DNA of 64,000 nt from CBDAQR01 sp965199055 (GTDB lineage: Bacteria; Pseudomonadota; Gammaproteobacteria; Pseudomonadales; Halieaceae), in the NCBI GenBank assembly GCA_965199055.1, contig CBDAQR010000008.1, forward strand, positions 230,215 to 294,214. Direction: 5' to 3'. Positions 50,487 through 59,024 of this stretch are shown piece by piece. Under the pieces are notes generated by a model. The model was not told the DNA's origin. It made no database searches and worked only from the letters and a program-made list of their open reading frames with translations. Every line of letters begins with the position of its first letter. The stretch's first letter is position 1. A program made the translations under genes and the position numbers.

Positions 50487-50885
50487 CTTGCTTGTGCTCC
50501 TGTTGCCTGCGGAACTCGTGCCACCCCTGGTACAGGATCGCCTTGTTCAAACCAGACCTGGCCCTCACATTGCGCACAGGCTCATCCACGGCACCGCTCG
50601 CTGACGCCGACATGTTGCTTACACGCACATCCTCAATCGCTAGCATCGCGTGGTTTTTGCTGATCCCGGTTGAGGCCTTGTGTAAAAAGTCGTTTCGACC
50701 GTTCGCCATCTTGCTGTGGATGCGTTGCACCTTTGTGCCCTGTTTCTGTCAGTTTACGCTGAACTTCACCTTGCGTGAGAGCTTCCTCTGCTCAATCGCC
50801 AGGCGGCGCTCATGCTTCTTACAGTCTGACAGTGGCGCTTTGAAGCTGCCATCAGACAGGGCGACACATTTAGCTACCCAACGTC
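50486..50885 (-). pseudogene. TnpB middle fragment with in-frame stop
   Basis: Reads ALSDGSFKAPLSDCKKHERR, then KLSRKVKFSVN-stop-QKQGTKVQRIH and SKNHAMLAIEDVRVSNMSAS up to KQDWRG. An in-frame TGA is at 50749-50751. The zinc finger and RuvC-III are missing because the fragment is cut at 50486. It is a relative of the remnant at 6728 but not the same copy. Confidence 0.8.
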
Positions 50886-50910
50886 AATCCACCACATGAG
50901 ACTCAGAGTC

Positions 50911-51212
50911 ATGAGCATGGTAGAAATCGAAAAAGCCCTCTAGCAGCTGCGTTTATCCGGCATGCAGGCCACCCTGGAAACTCGGGTAATGGAGGCGCAA
51001 GCCGCCAACCGGTCGTTCCTGGAGACCTTCTCGGCCATCCTGCAGGACGAACTGGACCGGTGCCAATCGCGACAGATCGAACTGCGCTACAAGCAATCGG
51101 ACCTGGACAAGCGAATGTCCCTGACCGAGTTCGACTGAGGCTTCAATCCGGAAATCCCCAAGCGCACCTGCATCGAGCTCAACACGCTGAAGTTTATCTC
51201 CGAGGGGGGATC
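50911..51212 (+). pseudogene. IS21-family helper ATPase (IstB) N-terminal fragment
   Basis: MSMVEIEKAL-stop-QLRLSGMQATLE, then FLETFSAILQDELDRCQSRQ and TEFD-stop-GFNPEIPKRTCIEL match the start of IstB-like proteins. Two in-frame stops and loss of the AAA domain make it dead. Confidence 0.7.
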
Positions 51213-51688
51213 TCCAGTCCGCCTGGCTTAGAGCGCCGCGGGCTATCAACACCAACGAGAATAATCTCTATTGATTGGATACAGATAGGTAAGGAAGTTA
51301 GGGGTGTTAAAAGCGTGAGGCGTTGATGCAAGAGATTGAAAAGGAAGCACAAAATTCGGTGCTTCATGTTCCCATCATCCTGACGCCATTGCCCGGCGGT
51401 GATAGATCATCATGGCGATGTATTAGTTCATCCTAGATTCTGTGGATAAGCTAAAAAAGTGGCCTCCATGGCCAAAAAGCATCAAGGCGGGGGGAAATAT
51501 GTGGGATATTTGGTTATTAATTGATCATCCGGGAGAAAAATGGCCCGCGCAGGATGAACTAATACAAGTGGCTGGAAAGTTTGCGTCCAATGACAGAAAA
51601 CACAGCGCCACGACTGCGGCTCCGCTACGATCGAGTGCTAGTGTCAGCTGTTTATGTGGAATTGAGGGCTGGGTGTCGGCACCAGCAC
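51213..51688. other. No convincing gene
   Basis: The stretch between the istB remnant and the end of repA holds only short frames without ribosome-binding sites. Base composition is mixed and I see no strong repeats. Confidence 0.4.
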
Positions 51689-52753
51689 TTATAGTGACGC
51701 GGCGAGCGTTGGCCGGTCAGGGAGCTCTGCTTCGCTGTTGTAAAGCACGAAGGCGTCGGGGTCTTCATGCCTGCACTGTAGGCCTGTCCAGAAAAGTTGA
51801 ATGAGCTTGACTGCGGATGAGAACTGAGCGCGAAACTTCTCGCGCCTGAAGGTTGCACCAAACTGCTGTTGTAACTGCCACCAAGAGATTCGCGCAAGTG
51901 GTTCATTCGCAAGCGTGTAATTTCGAAGTGATAGCCAGGTATAGATATCAAGGGCCAGCGGGATGTTTAGGTTTCTATCTTTGTGAACACTAATGGCTGC
52001 ATATGTGCTCATGGAAAAAGGCGGTGTGTTACCTGAGATAGCGAGCGCGAACCGTGGGTTGATGTTCATCTCGCTCCACACGTAATCCCCTTGGCTGTTG
52101 ATCAAAGATGCGTTCTTCTCCCCCACCGTGATCGGCTCGCGGCTGTTTAGAACCATTCCGCTCTCATCCACTCTTTTGTCCAGGACATTGATCGATAGGT
52201 TGGCGACATTAACCAGCTGCTCCCGATATTGCTGGATGTTGCCATTTCGACCTCCCATGGGGGTGCCGCCGACAGACCGAATGAACTCAGTAGGTGTTTC
52301 GCCGAAAGAGATTCGAAGGCAATCTGGGCGCTGCACCAGGCTGGTGATCACGTACGTCAGCACCTGCCGGCCTGCTATGCCGTGGGGAACGTTAAGGTCG
52401 TCCGGGACCGTATAGGTTACGGTGATATCGCCGTTGGTTCTGGTGTAGTGCTGTTTGCCGCGCACTTTTACTAATGGCAGGCCCGCCTGAACAATCGGCG
52501 TCCACGAGAACCCTAGATCGGGACGTGCACCCTCCCCCAAGTACAAATCCTCCAGGAGGCGCTTTGACTCGGGAGACAGCTGCCGGATAACGGCTTTCGG
52601 TATCGTTCTGAGTGCCGCCGACGATAGACAGATGTTCTCGTGAAGCAGTTGCAGTATCGAATCGGCGTCCCATTCCGACAAATCTACTGGGTCATCGCTG
52701 GTTGCAGTGCGCATGTTGTACCAATCACAAATGTGGTCTGTTGCACTAACCAT
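51689..52753 (-). CDS. repA: Plasmid replication initiator, RepA_C type
   Basis: A 354-residue protein from the ATG at 52753. The central and C-terminal parts (LPLVKVRGKQHYTRTNGDIT, VPHGIAGRQVLTYVITSLVQ, ISFGETPTEFIRSVGGTPMG-G, later VHKDRNLNIPLALDIYTWLS) fit plasmid-encoded RepA proteins that bind iterons at the origin. It is divergent from parA with a 73-base gap. It defines the first of two replicons in this window. Confidence 0.8.
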   Translation of the reverse strand: MVSATDHICDWYNMRTATSDDPVDLSEWDADSILQLLHENICLSSAALRTIPKAVIRQLSPESKRLLEDLYLGEGARPDLGFSWTPIVQAGLPLVKVRGKQHYTRTNGDITVTYTVPDDLNVPHGIAGRQVLTYVITSLVQRPDCLRISFGETPTEFIRSVGGTPMGGRNGNIQQYREQLVNVANLSINVLDKRVDESGMVLNSREPITVGEKNASLINSQGDYVWSEMNINPRFALAISGNTPPFSMSTYAAISVHKDRNLNIPLALDIYTWLSLRNYTLANEPLARISWWQLQQQFGATFRREKFRAQFSSAVKLIQLFWTGLQCRHEDPDAFVLYNSEAELPDRPTLAASL

Positions 52754-52826
52754 ACGGTTATAGACCTTTAGGTGCAACCTGTATATATTGCCAGTATGAG
52801 CACTTCGTTTAGCCAGCAAAGGGGAC
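52754..52826. promoter_or_regulatory. repA-parA divergent control region
   Basis: Overlapping inverted repeats ACCTTTAGGT and AGGTGCAACCT lie between the divergent starts, followed by TATATATTG as a possible -10 region. Because ParA has an N-terminal DNA-binding domain, these are likely ParA operators. Confidence 0.45.
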
Positions 52827-54227
52827 ATGAGAATGCATGAAGAAAACCGAGAGTGGCTGCTTGCGCTCCAGCGAAAGCTGCAACGGATCGTCGACAGCGG
52901 GACGCGTGTACTGGAACGAATGATTGGAGCAGGCGCACCACAGGAAGGCGGCGCTGTCCGAACAGAGGAAGATCTGGAGGAGCTCGAGCTTACCAAGCCC
53001 CAGTTGACCCGACGCTTCCGGAGAACTGAAGTGGCCGAGCAGCTGGGCATCACGCCGGCAGCTATTTCGAACGCGGAGGGAGCGGGACGCCTCCCCTCCC
53101 CTGACATGAAGCTAGACTCTGCCGGGCGGCCCCAACACGGCGGGTACACCCTAGCGCAGATCCTTAAAATGCGAGAGGTGTTCGGCAAGGAGAAACATCG
53201 TCCTGCCGAGTCTCCCGCCATGACGATCGGGCTTCTGAACCTCAAAGGCGGCTCCCATAAAACCACCATGACGCTTCACCTGGCGCAGGCTTTGGCTATC
53301 AGGGGATATCGGGCGCTACTGATTGACACAGACCCGCAAGGCTCGCTGTCTCTTATGATGGGGCACAGACCAGACCTCGAGGTTGATTATGAAGATACGA
53401 TCGCTCCGTTTATTCTCGAGGACGTGGAAACCCTGGAGTCAGCGTATGGCCCCGGCGCTCACCAATCGCTCAGGTACGCGGTGCGGGAAACGCACTGGCC
53501 AAACATCGACATTATTCCGTCATGCATGGCTAACCTGAGAATCGACTTGGAACTCCAGGTTAAGTTGAGAGCTGAAGAGATGGCGGCGACGGCAGCTAAT
53601 ATCGAGTACAGCCGGGCGCACTCTGTAGAAAAATTGCGCAGCGGCGTAGAAACGATTGCCGATGACTACGACTTCGTGATCTTCGACGGCACCCCGTCTC
53701 TCAACCTGTCCACCATGAACGTCGTGACGGCATGTGACCTGGTAGTGGTGCCGACCCCCAGCCAGTTGGTCGACTACGCGTCGACCTTGCAGTTCACGGG
53801 CTTGATGGAGGAGACGATCGACGCTTACGAGAAACAACAGTTCTACCCGATGCAGCCGGACGTGGTTTACGCCATAACGAAAACTGCCAATAGCGATTAC
53901 TCAAGACTGATGTGCAGAGTTATTCGGAAAACCATGGGCGCCGATGGTGTATCAGTGTTGGATTCCGAAATCGGGATGAGCGACGAGATCGGCAAGCACG
54001 GCACGAACGTCAAAAGCATCTATGAAATTAATCCAGGCGAAACCAATAACAGGGATGCCCTTAAACGCACTCTGCGCCAATACAACGATTTCTGTGACGA
54101 GTTGCTCGAAAAGCACGTGAAACCGTTTTGGGGAGTCGAGCCTGAGGTCGAGGTTGGAGAAGAGGAAGAGCCCGCGATTCCACTGGGCACAGTACACAGG
54201 AAGTTGATCGAAGAGGGGGTGATTTAA
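52827..54227 (+). CDS. parA: ParA-type partition ATPase with N-terminal HTH
   Basis: A 466-residue type Ia ParA. The N-terminal part has an HTH (TEVAEQLGITPAAISNAEG), then the deviant Walker A LKGGSHKTT (about 139-147), IDTDPQGSLS, and the Walker B FVIFDGTPSLN. It drives plasmid segregation on the nucleoid and probably represses its own operon. GGGGA stands before the ATG. parB follows one base after the stop. Confidence 0.93.
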   Translation: MRMHEENREWLLALQRKLQRIVDSGTRVLERMIGAGAPQEGGAVRTEEDLEELELTKPQLTRRFRRTEVAEQLGITPAAISNAEGAGRLPSPDMKLDSAGRPQHGGYTLAQILKMREVFGKEKHRPAESPAMTIGLLNLKGGSHKTTMTLHLAQALAIRGYRALLIDTDPQGSLSLMMGHRPDLEVDYEDTIAPFILEDVETLESAYGPGAHQSLRYAVRETHWPNIDIIPSCMANLRIDLELQVKLRAEEMAATAANIEYSRAHSVEKLRSGVETIADDYDFVIFDGTPSLNLSTMNVVTACDLVVVPTPSQLVDYASTLQFTGLMEETIDAYEKQQFYPMQPDVVYAITKTANSDYSRLMCRVIRKTMGADGVSVLDSEIGMSDEIGKHGTNVKSIYEINPGETNNRDALKRTLRQYNDFCDELLEKHVKPFWGVEPEVEVGEEEEPAIPLGTVHRKLIEEGVI

Positions 54228-54228
54228 G

Positions 54229-55434
54229 ATGGGCAATAAACGCAGCGTGTATAAAGATGCGGACGAGCTAACTGCGGACGTAGATAGCCCGTCCCCTTCA
54301 GTGAGGCGCCCCGGCCGGACGGGCAAGAGTGGCGCCAGTTCTCCCGCAGCAAACCCTGAGAACACCAAGGTCGAGCGCCAGGCATCTATGCTGGAGCAGG
54401 TTACCGAGAAAAACCGGGAGCTTTCCGAGAGGCTGGAAGAAGCTCTGGCGGAGCTGGATCAAGCGCGGAAGAGCGGCGATGGGGAAGAGGCTGCGCGTCT
54501 CAGCGACGAGCTGAAGAGGCTGAAAGAGGGTGGTGCCAAGCACGGAGACACTATGTCGCGCGTCATGCCCGTGACCCAGACTGTTGTGGAATTTCGCCTC
54601 GAAGAGGTAGACCCAGCGCTTTGCGATGTCAGTAGCCTTAATGGCCGGGATCAGGAACTGCTCGACAAGGGATGCGTTGAGGACATATTCCCTTCTATGC
54701 AGAGCACCGGACAGCTTGTTCCCGGCATGGGCCGTAAAAAGCCAGACGGCAGATATGAGGTCGTTGAGGGGTCGCGCCGCCTATTTGCGGTCCGGTTGTT
54801 GGGCGTTGGCTACCAAATGTGGGTAGGCGAAATCGCTGATGCTGATATTGCGTTGATTTCAGAGAAGGGAAACGAACACGAAAAGACGAGCCCTTGGGAG
54901 CTGGCCCAATTTTATGCCGGGCAGATCGAGGCTGGAACCTTTAAAAGCTGGGAACACTTGGCGATAGAAAAGGGAATTAGCGAGAGAACGAAACGGCGAT
55001 ACAAAAGCATGGTCGGTGTAGATCGCTTGTTCGTGCGGCCATTTTTGAAACCTGCTGGCTTCTCGGTGCGGCACTGCGAGTGGCTATTATCAAAGATAAA
55101 GGACGAGGAAAACAAGAAAGCGCTCATCGATACTGCACGCAAACTCGCCAAGCAAAAGGCCTCCGCTTTGGCGGCGGGAGAAGACTGGCTGGAGGATGAC
55201 GAGGTTCAGAGCGAATACAAGCGAGCGCTCAAGGAAAAGGTAGTAGCGCCGTCCGGGGGAATGGCGACGCGCGGTGTCTACGATTTCCGCAACGCATCGG
55301 CGAGCGTAACTATGGCGGCCCGCAATATGCGGAACGGTAAGCGCAAGCTTGAACTCGTCGGCTTGAGCGACAAGCAGTTCGAGAAGGCCATGAAGATGGT
55401 GGCCCAGGAATTCGATCTGGAGCGGACCGAGTAG
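54229..55434 (+). CDS. parB: ParB-type partition protein
   Basis: A 401-residue ParB. A long coiled coil (LEQVTEKNRELSERLEEALA) precedes the ParB/Spo0J core (GRKKPDGRYEVVEGSRRLFA, then EKTSPWELAQFYAGQIEAG, and HTH IEKGISERTKRRYKSM). It binds parS sites and activates ParA. The layout differs from P1 ParB in the N-terminal coiled coil. A terminator and a candidate parS follow. Confidence 0.92.
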   Translation: MGNKRSVYKDADELTADVDSPSPSVRRPGRTGKSGASSPAANPENTKVERQASMLEQVTEKNRELSERLEEALAELDQARKSGDGEEAARLSDELKRLKEGGAKHGDTMSRVMPVTQTVVEFRLEEVDPALCDVSSLNGRDQELLDKGCVEDIFPSMQSTGQLVPGMGRKKPDGRYEVVEGSRRLFAVRLLGVGYQMWVGEIADADIALISEKGNEHEKTSPWELAQFYAGQIEAGTFKSWEHLAIEKGISERTKRRYKSMVGVDRLFVRPFLKPAGFSVRHCEWLLSKIKDEENKKALIDTARKLAKQKASALAAGEDWLEDDEVQSEYKRALKEKVVAPSGGMATRGVYDFRNASASVTMAARNMRNGKRKLELVGLSDKQFEKAMKMVAQEFDLERTE

Positions 55435-55454
55435 GTGGCTTGAGCGAAGAGGGG

Positions 55455-55477
55455 AGGGGCTGCGGCCCCCTTTTTTT
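55455..55477 (+). terminator. Rho-independent terminator of parAB
   Basis: GGGGC-TGCG-GCCCC stem followed by CTTTTTTT, 20 bases after the parB stop. Confidence 0.85.
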
Positions 55478-55525
55478 GTGTCAAGATAACGCGTGCGCCG
55501 CCCAGTCTTACCTGCGCGGGCTGCA

Positions 55526-55542
55526 CCGGCCACTGTGGCCGG
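55526..55542. other. Candidate parS: perfect 17-base inverted repeat
   Basis: CCGGCCACTGTGGCCGG, eight-base arms around one base, located 92 bases after parB and beyond the terminator. No gene follows until the IS. A binding site for ParB is a reasonable guess. Confidence 0.4.
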
Positions 55543-55830
55543 AATAGCCTAAGTAACTGAAAACTCTATGCAAATCGGTTTTTGGGTTGGCAAAATTGCC
55601 AAGCAGATTGGTGGGCTTGTGTCATGCGGTCTGCACGGAAGTCATACCTCCACCGCCGTGCTTGGACCTGGTCGCCCAATACCTTGAATCACCAAGGGCC
55701 ACAGTGCTCCCGCGACTCGCGTCGATGGGCGCATTTAGGGGTAATACTCTCAAAGGCCTCATAAACACTGGGTTGAAGGGGTGCGGAGCTGTAAATACCC
55801 CAAACAGCTAACCACCCATTCATAGAAAAA

Positions 55831-56610
55831 TTAAGCCACTTCTCGGTATTGAACGGGTGTCATATCGTTCAATCCATCATGGGGTCGTTCATGGTTATAC
55901 AACACGATCCAGTCATCCGTGATCTCTCGAACTTCCTGCAATGTCTCGAACAGATATAAGTCCAATACTTCCTCTCGATACGTGCGATTAAAACGTTCGA
56001 TAAATCCATTTTGGTAAGGCTTGCCGGGCTTGATGAAATCGATCTGAATTCCATGCGCTTGCGCCCATTCAGCCAACGCCCCTGATGTAAATTCAGGGCC
56101 ATTATCAACCCTGATAATAGCGGGATAGCCTCGCCAGGCTGCAATACGATCTAATGTATGTATCACTCGCTCCGTAGTAATGCCCGAATTGATATCTATC
56201 GCTAACACTTCTCGATTGAAATCATCAACCACATTGAACGTGCGAAACCGATGACCGTGACGCAAGGTATCGCTCATAAAATCCATCGACCAACAGATAT
56301 TGGCTGATCTAGGAACGCGCAATGGCAACGGATTCCTATTCGGTATCCTGCGTTTTACTTTACGCCGTATATTCAGTTTTAACTCCATATAAACACGGTA
56401 AATCCGTTTGTGATTCCAACGTTTACCCAACGCTCTGAGCCGCTTACACAGCTTTGGAAAACCCCAGCGAGGGTGCTTCTCAACCAAGGCCAGCAACGCA
56501 TCAATCAGCTCACTATCATCTACTCGCTTGGGCGTGTAGTAATACGCCGTGCGACTTAGCGCGGCTGCACCACAGGCCGCTCGAATGCTGACAGGGTAAT
56601 CCTTGCGCAA
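55831..56610 (-). CDS. IS3-family transposase OrfB (copy 6)
   Basis: Identical protein to OrfB of copy 1. Intact. Confidence 0.93.
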   Translation of the reverse strand: MRKDYPVSIRAACGAAALSRTAYYYTPKRVDDSELIDALLALVEKHPRWGFPKLCKRLRALGKRWNHKRIYRVYMELKLNIRRKVKRRIPNRNPLPLRVPRSANICWSMDFMSDTLRHGHRFRTFNVVDDFNREVLAIDINSGITTERVIHTLDRIAAWRGYPAIIRVDNGPEFTSGALAEWAQAHGIQIDFIKPGKPYQNGFIERFNRTYREEVLDLYLFETLQEVREITDDWIVLYNHERPHDGLNDMTPVQYREVA

Positions 56611-56642
56611 ACGATCAACCCACTGCCGACGATGGACTGGCC

Positions 56643-56906
56643 CTAAAGCTTTTTTATGATCTCTTCCTGCATCTGACTCTTCAGGCTGAGATCGGCATAC
56701 ATCTGCTTGAGCTTGCGGTTCTCTTCTTCAAGTTCCTTGAGCCGCCGTACATCGGAGGCTTCCATTCCACCGTACTTAGAGCGCCACTTGTAAAAGGTGC
56801 TGAGTCCAATGCCATGCTCTCGACATATGTCCGGAACCGGCACTCCGCTTTCTGCTTGTTTGAGAAACGCCACAATCTGCGTTTCGCTGAACTTCGATTT
56901 GCGCAT
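56643..56906 (-). CDS. IS3-family transposase OrfA (copy 6)
   Basis: Identical protein to OrfA of copy 1. Intact. Confidence 0.93.
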   Translation of the reverse strand: MRKSKFSETQIVAFLKQAESGVPVPDICREHGIGLSTFYKWRSKYGGMEASDVRRLKELEEENRKLKQMYADLSLKSQMQEEIIKKL

Positions 56907-56981
56907 ATGTAAAAACTCCTATCACGTTAGTTTATAGAAATTTCTACGTATGAGTGGCGCTATTTTACGGGGTACTTACAA

Positions 56982-57095
56982 CTGGACGGCTTCATCAAGC
57001 CTGACGTTGTCGCACCGGGCGGCCACATGCCGGGGGTGATGAAGAAGAACTCCATGCTGTCGAAAGACCGCAAAGCCTATCGCCTTGATGACGAA
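56982..57095 (+). pseudogene. Fragment of a subtilisin-like (S8) peptidase
   Basis: Open from the IS end: LDGF-IKPDVVAPGGHMPGV, then MKKNSMLSKDRKAYRLDDER. KPDVVAPG is the conserved segment before the catalytic serine in S8 peptidases. The serine itself is not reached; the sequence changes to the tail of the minus-strand lipoprotein gene near 57095. Confidence 0.6.
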
Positions 57096-57579
57096 CGGCC
57101 TCCTCCGCTGTGGATAGGGCAACCATTTTTGCGTCCGTTGATGCATCCGCGATGGACTCTTTAACCGCAGTCACTGGCCCAGCTCCAGCCATTGCGGCTA
57201 TATCTCTATATACATTCGTCAAGGTCGCCATTGACTCGGAGTAAACCTCGGAGGGAATGGCTTTCTGACTAGGCTGATCCTGATCACCAATCTTGAGCTC
57301 CAGTACACACCCAGCCGGACCTGACGGGCCCGTCGTACTATTACATGCAGAATCGCTGAATGTTAGTGTCGCGTTCTCGCTCGTTAGGGCCTTCTCTGCC
57401 AGGTGAATATCGAACCGCATTGCCTGGGTGTTGTGGGCCATGTTGTTCATAAGCTCGAAGCTGATCTTGTTGTTGACCGCGGCATCTCGCATATCTGATG
57501 CCTCTTTTCGCATACCCTGCGTACAACCCTGCAGAAATGCGAGCGCCACCACAGCCAGGAACATCCTTCTTATCAACAT
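56995..57579 (-). CDS. Hypothetical lipoprotein with foreign C terminus
   Basis: MLIRRMFLAVVALAFLQGC is a lipoprotein signal (lipobox LQGC). The mature part is helical (ASDMRDAAVNNKISFELMNN). GGGGAG lies ahead of the ATG. After about residue 160 (ALSTAEEAV) the frame enters the antisense of the peptidase fragment, so the last 30 residues are not original. The natural end of the gene has been lost. Confidence 0.55.
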   Translation of the reverse strand: MLIRRMFLAVVALAFLQGCTQGMRKEASDMRDAAVNNKISFELMNNMAHNTQAMRFDIHLAEKALTSENATLTFSDSACNSTTGPSGPAGCVLELKIGDQDQPSQKAIPSEVYSESMATLTNVYRDIAAMAGAGPVTAVKESIADASTDAKMVALSTAEEAVRHQGDRLCGLSTAWSSSSSPPACGRPVRQRQA

Positions 57580-57582
57580 GAT

Positions 57583-57760
57583 CAATCTCCCCAGTAGCGA
57601 TCTATCTGTTTCCAAACTCCATCGGGTACATCATCGCCTTTACACCACACCATGACGACCGGGCCATCCCCGTATCGAACTTCAGGCTTTAAAAGTCCGA
57701 CATCGCCTTTTTTGTAACCCACTCCCGTTACATGCCCCGATGGAGGAGAGGGGCCGTTTG
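57583..57760 (-). pseudogene. Small gene remnant upstream of the lipoprotein
   Basis: A frame reading GYKKGDVGLLKPEVRYGDGP, then VCKGDD-like VWCKGDDVPDGVWKQIDRYW and GD-stop, ends just before the lipoprotein start. No proper start is visible and an in-frame TGA precedes it. Likely a broken gene of the same operon. Confidence 0.4.
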
Positions 57761-57789
57761 CCCCACTTGACGGATCTCACTCGACATCT

Positions 57790-57984
57790 CTATCGCGTGT
57801 GCTTCATAACATTGCCGCCCGAAAAATCCTGGCAATACCGACTGAACACTTTTGCGAGGTCTTCGTAGTACTTACGCTCGAAAGCTTTACCTAGCTTTTC
57901 AGGGTCCAACCCGACCTGCTCGGCCGAAGCTGCCATGCCCTGAATGAGCACGCCCACCAAAACGAAAACTCCCAACACCTTCAT
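57790..57984 (-). CDS. Small secreted hypothetical protein, 64 aa
   Basis: MKVLGVFVLVGVLIQGMAAS-A is a signal peptide, followed by a short helical mature part (LDPEKLGKAFERKYYEDLAK) with one cysteine. It may act in the periplasm. The family is not recognised. Confidence 0.5.
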   Translation of the reverse strand: MKVLGVFVLVGVLIQGMAASAEQVGLDPEKLGKAFERKYYEDLAKVFSRYCQDFSGGNVMKHTR

Positions 57985-58068
57985 CTTCACTACCTCATCG
58001 TGCCACGCGGGGGCGCCCACAAGATGGTCCGATCCCTTTCGCTCAGTTTAGACGGACTTGAACAACCT

Positions 58069-58530
58069 CTAGTTGTACAGAGGCCTAACACACTTCACGT
58101 ACCCCAATTCACCCGCGTCGGGATGCAAAGGGTTCATTACCCAACAATTCTCAAGGCCCCCAGGTACGGCTGCGCTAGGGACAGACAGGAAAAGGGACGA
58201 TAAATCTTTCAACCAATGCGTACCGCGGTCCTTCGTGCTTTCCGGGGACGGGAAGTCATTCCAATCAGGATCAAGATCGGCAACATCTACGGACTCTACT
58301 GAGACCCGAGCATCCTCGATTTCAAAGATACCCAGCGCGTAGCTGCTGGGGACAAACCTTGGAGACGCGATATAGTTGCCCATTTCAAGAAGAGCAACAC
58401 TGGGTGATGGGGATAAATAGACGACAGGATGTTTCGGGTGATTCCAGCGGGCTCCGTCGTTATAGCTGGCGCCACGGCCATCGAGTTTCTTGAAGGTGGC
58501 TTCCTTGCCACAGCGATAGAGGAGCATCAA
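58069..58530 (-). CDS. RES-domain toxin
   Basis: A 153-residue RES protein: LLYRCGKEATFKKLDG-RGAS, NDGARWNHPKHPVVYLSPSP, SVALLEMGNYIA and a C-terminal ENCWVMNPLHPDAG. Known RES toxins degrade NAD+, and the conserved Arg, Tyr, Glu and Ser positions can be matched. The start overlaps the stop of the Xre antitoxin gene by four bases. Confidence 0.9.
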   Translation of the reverse strand: MMLLYRCGKEATFKKLDGRGASYNDGARWNHPKHPVVYLSPSPSVALLEMGNYIASPRFVPSSYALGIFEIEDARVSVESVDVADLDPDWNDFPSPESTKDRGTHWLKDLSSLFLSVPSAAVPGGLENCWVMNPLHPDAGELGYVKCVRPLYN

Positions 58531-58970
58531 CTAAACTCGCCATCCTCTATTTTCCCCAGAACCTGCCTGACCATGGTGCGGCCGGCAAAGGTATCGAGCA
58601 AGTCAGCCGGCTTTTGTCCACCAAGCGCGTTTACCGGGGTGGCGATCCACTCCATTGCGATATCTCTATCCTCAAAGACCTGAATCGCTTCCAGGAAAAG
58701 TTTAACGGTGTCGAGTACTGGCTCAGTGTGTTGGTGGCGAAGTTGGGCGCGCTGATAGAATCGACTCAAATTGCTGGTATCCGTATCAAGAATTGAGCAG
58801 AACACCCTACGGTTACCAAATCGACCCACCACGTCACGAAGCACGCCGCCAGGCAGGCCGGCACGAGCCTGCTTAATGAATGCCTGCGGATCTACAAACA
58901 CGGCCCATGGCAGGCCAATGTCAGCCTCATCCTCGAGCACCTTTTGCGTTATTCGAAAACCGATGTTCAC
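58527..58970 (-). CDS. Xre/MbcA/ParS-type antitoxin of the RES toxin
   Basis: A 147-residue protein whose C-terminal half matches the antitoxin toxin-binding domain (VKLFLEAIQVFEDRDIAMEW, then ATPVNALGGQKPADLLDTFA). Such proteins block the RES active site and repress the operon. The N-terminal part (LGRFGNRR-like GGVLRDVVGRFGNRRVFCS) would hold the DNA-binding domain. Order antitoxin-toxin is usual for Xre-RES pairs. Confidence 0.88.
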   Translation of the reverse strand: MNIGFRITQKVLEDEADIGLPWAVFVDPQAFIKQARAGLPGGVLRDVVGRFGNRRVFCSILDTDTSNLSRFYQRAQLRHQHTEPVLDTVKLFLEAIQVFEDRDIAMEWIATPVNALGGQKPADLLDTFAGRTMVRQVLGKIEDGEFS

Positions 58971-59024
58971 GAACCACCACCCTTCGTCATTATAACGTGT
59001 ATATATCGTAGTATAGACGATTAT

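Larger units (their letters stand above)
55790..56980 (-). mobile_element. IS3-family insertion sequence, copy 6 (1191 bp)
   Basis: Minus-strand copy with intact ends. Left flank ...gcggagc, right flank actgg; no direct repeat. The left side is non-coding sequence after parAB and the right side is a peptidase remnant. Confidence 0.95.

Noticed and set aside
51442..51804. Plus-strand ORF beginning MDKLKKWPPWPKS
   Set aside because: No ribosome-binding site, no recognisable domain, and its 3' half is antisense to the end of repA.
52753..53269. N-terminal extension of RepA to 53269
   Set aside because: The extension would overlap parA, and its translation looks like antisense of parA; the ATG at 52753 starts the conserved part.
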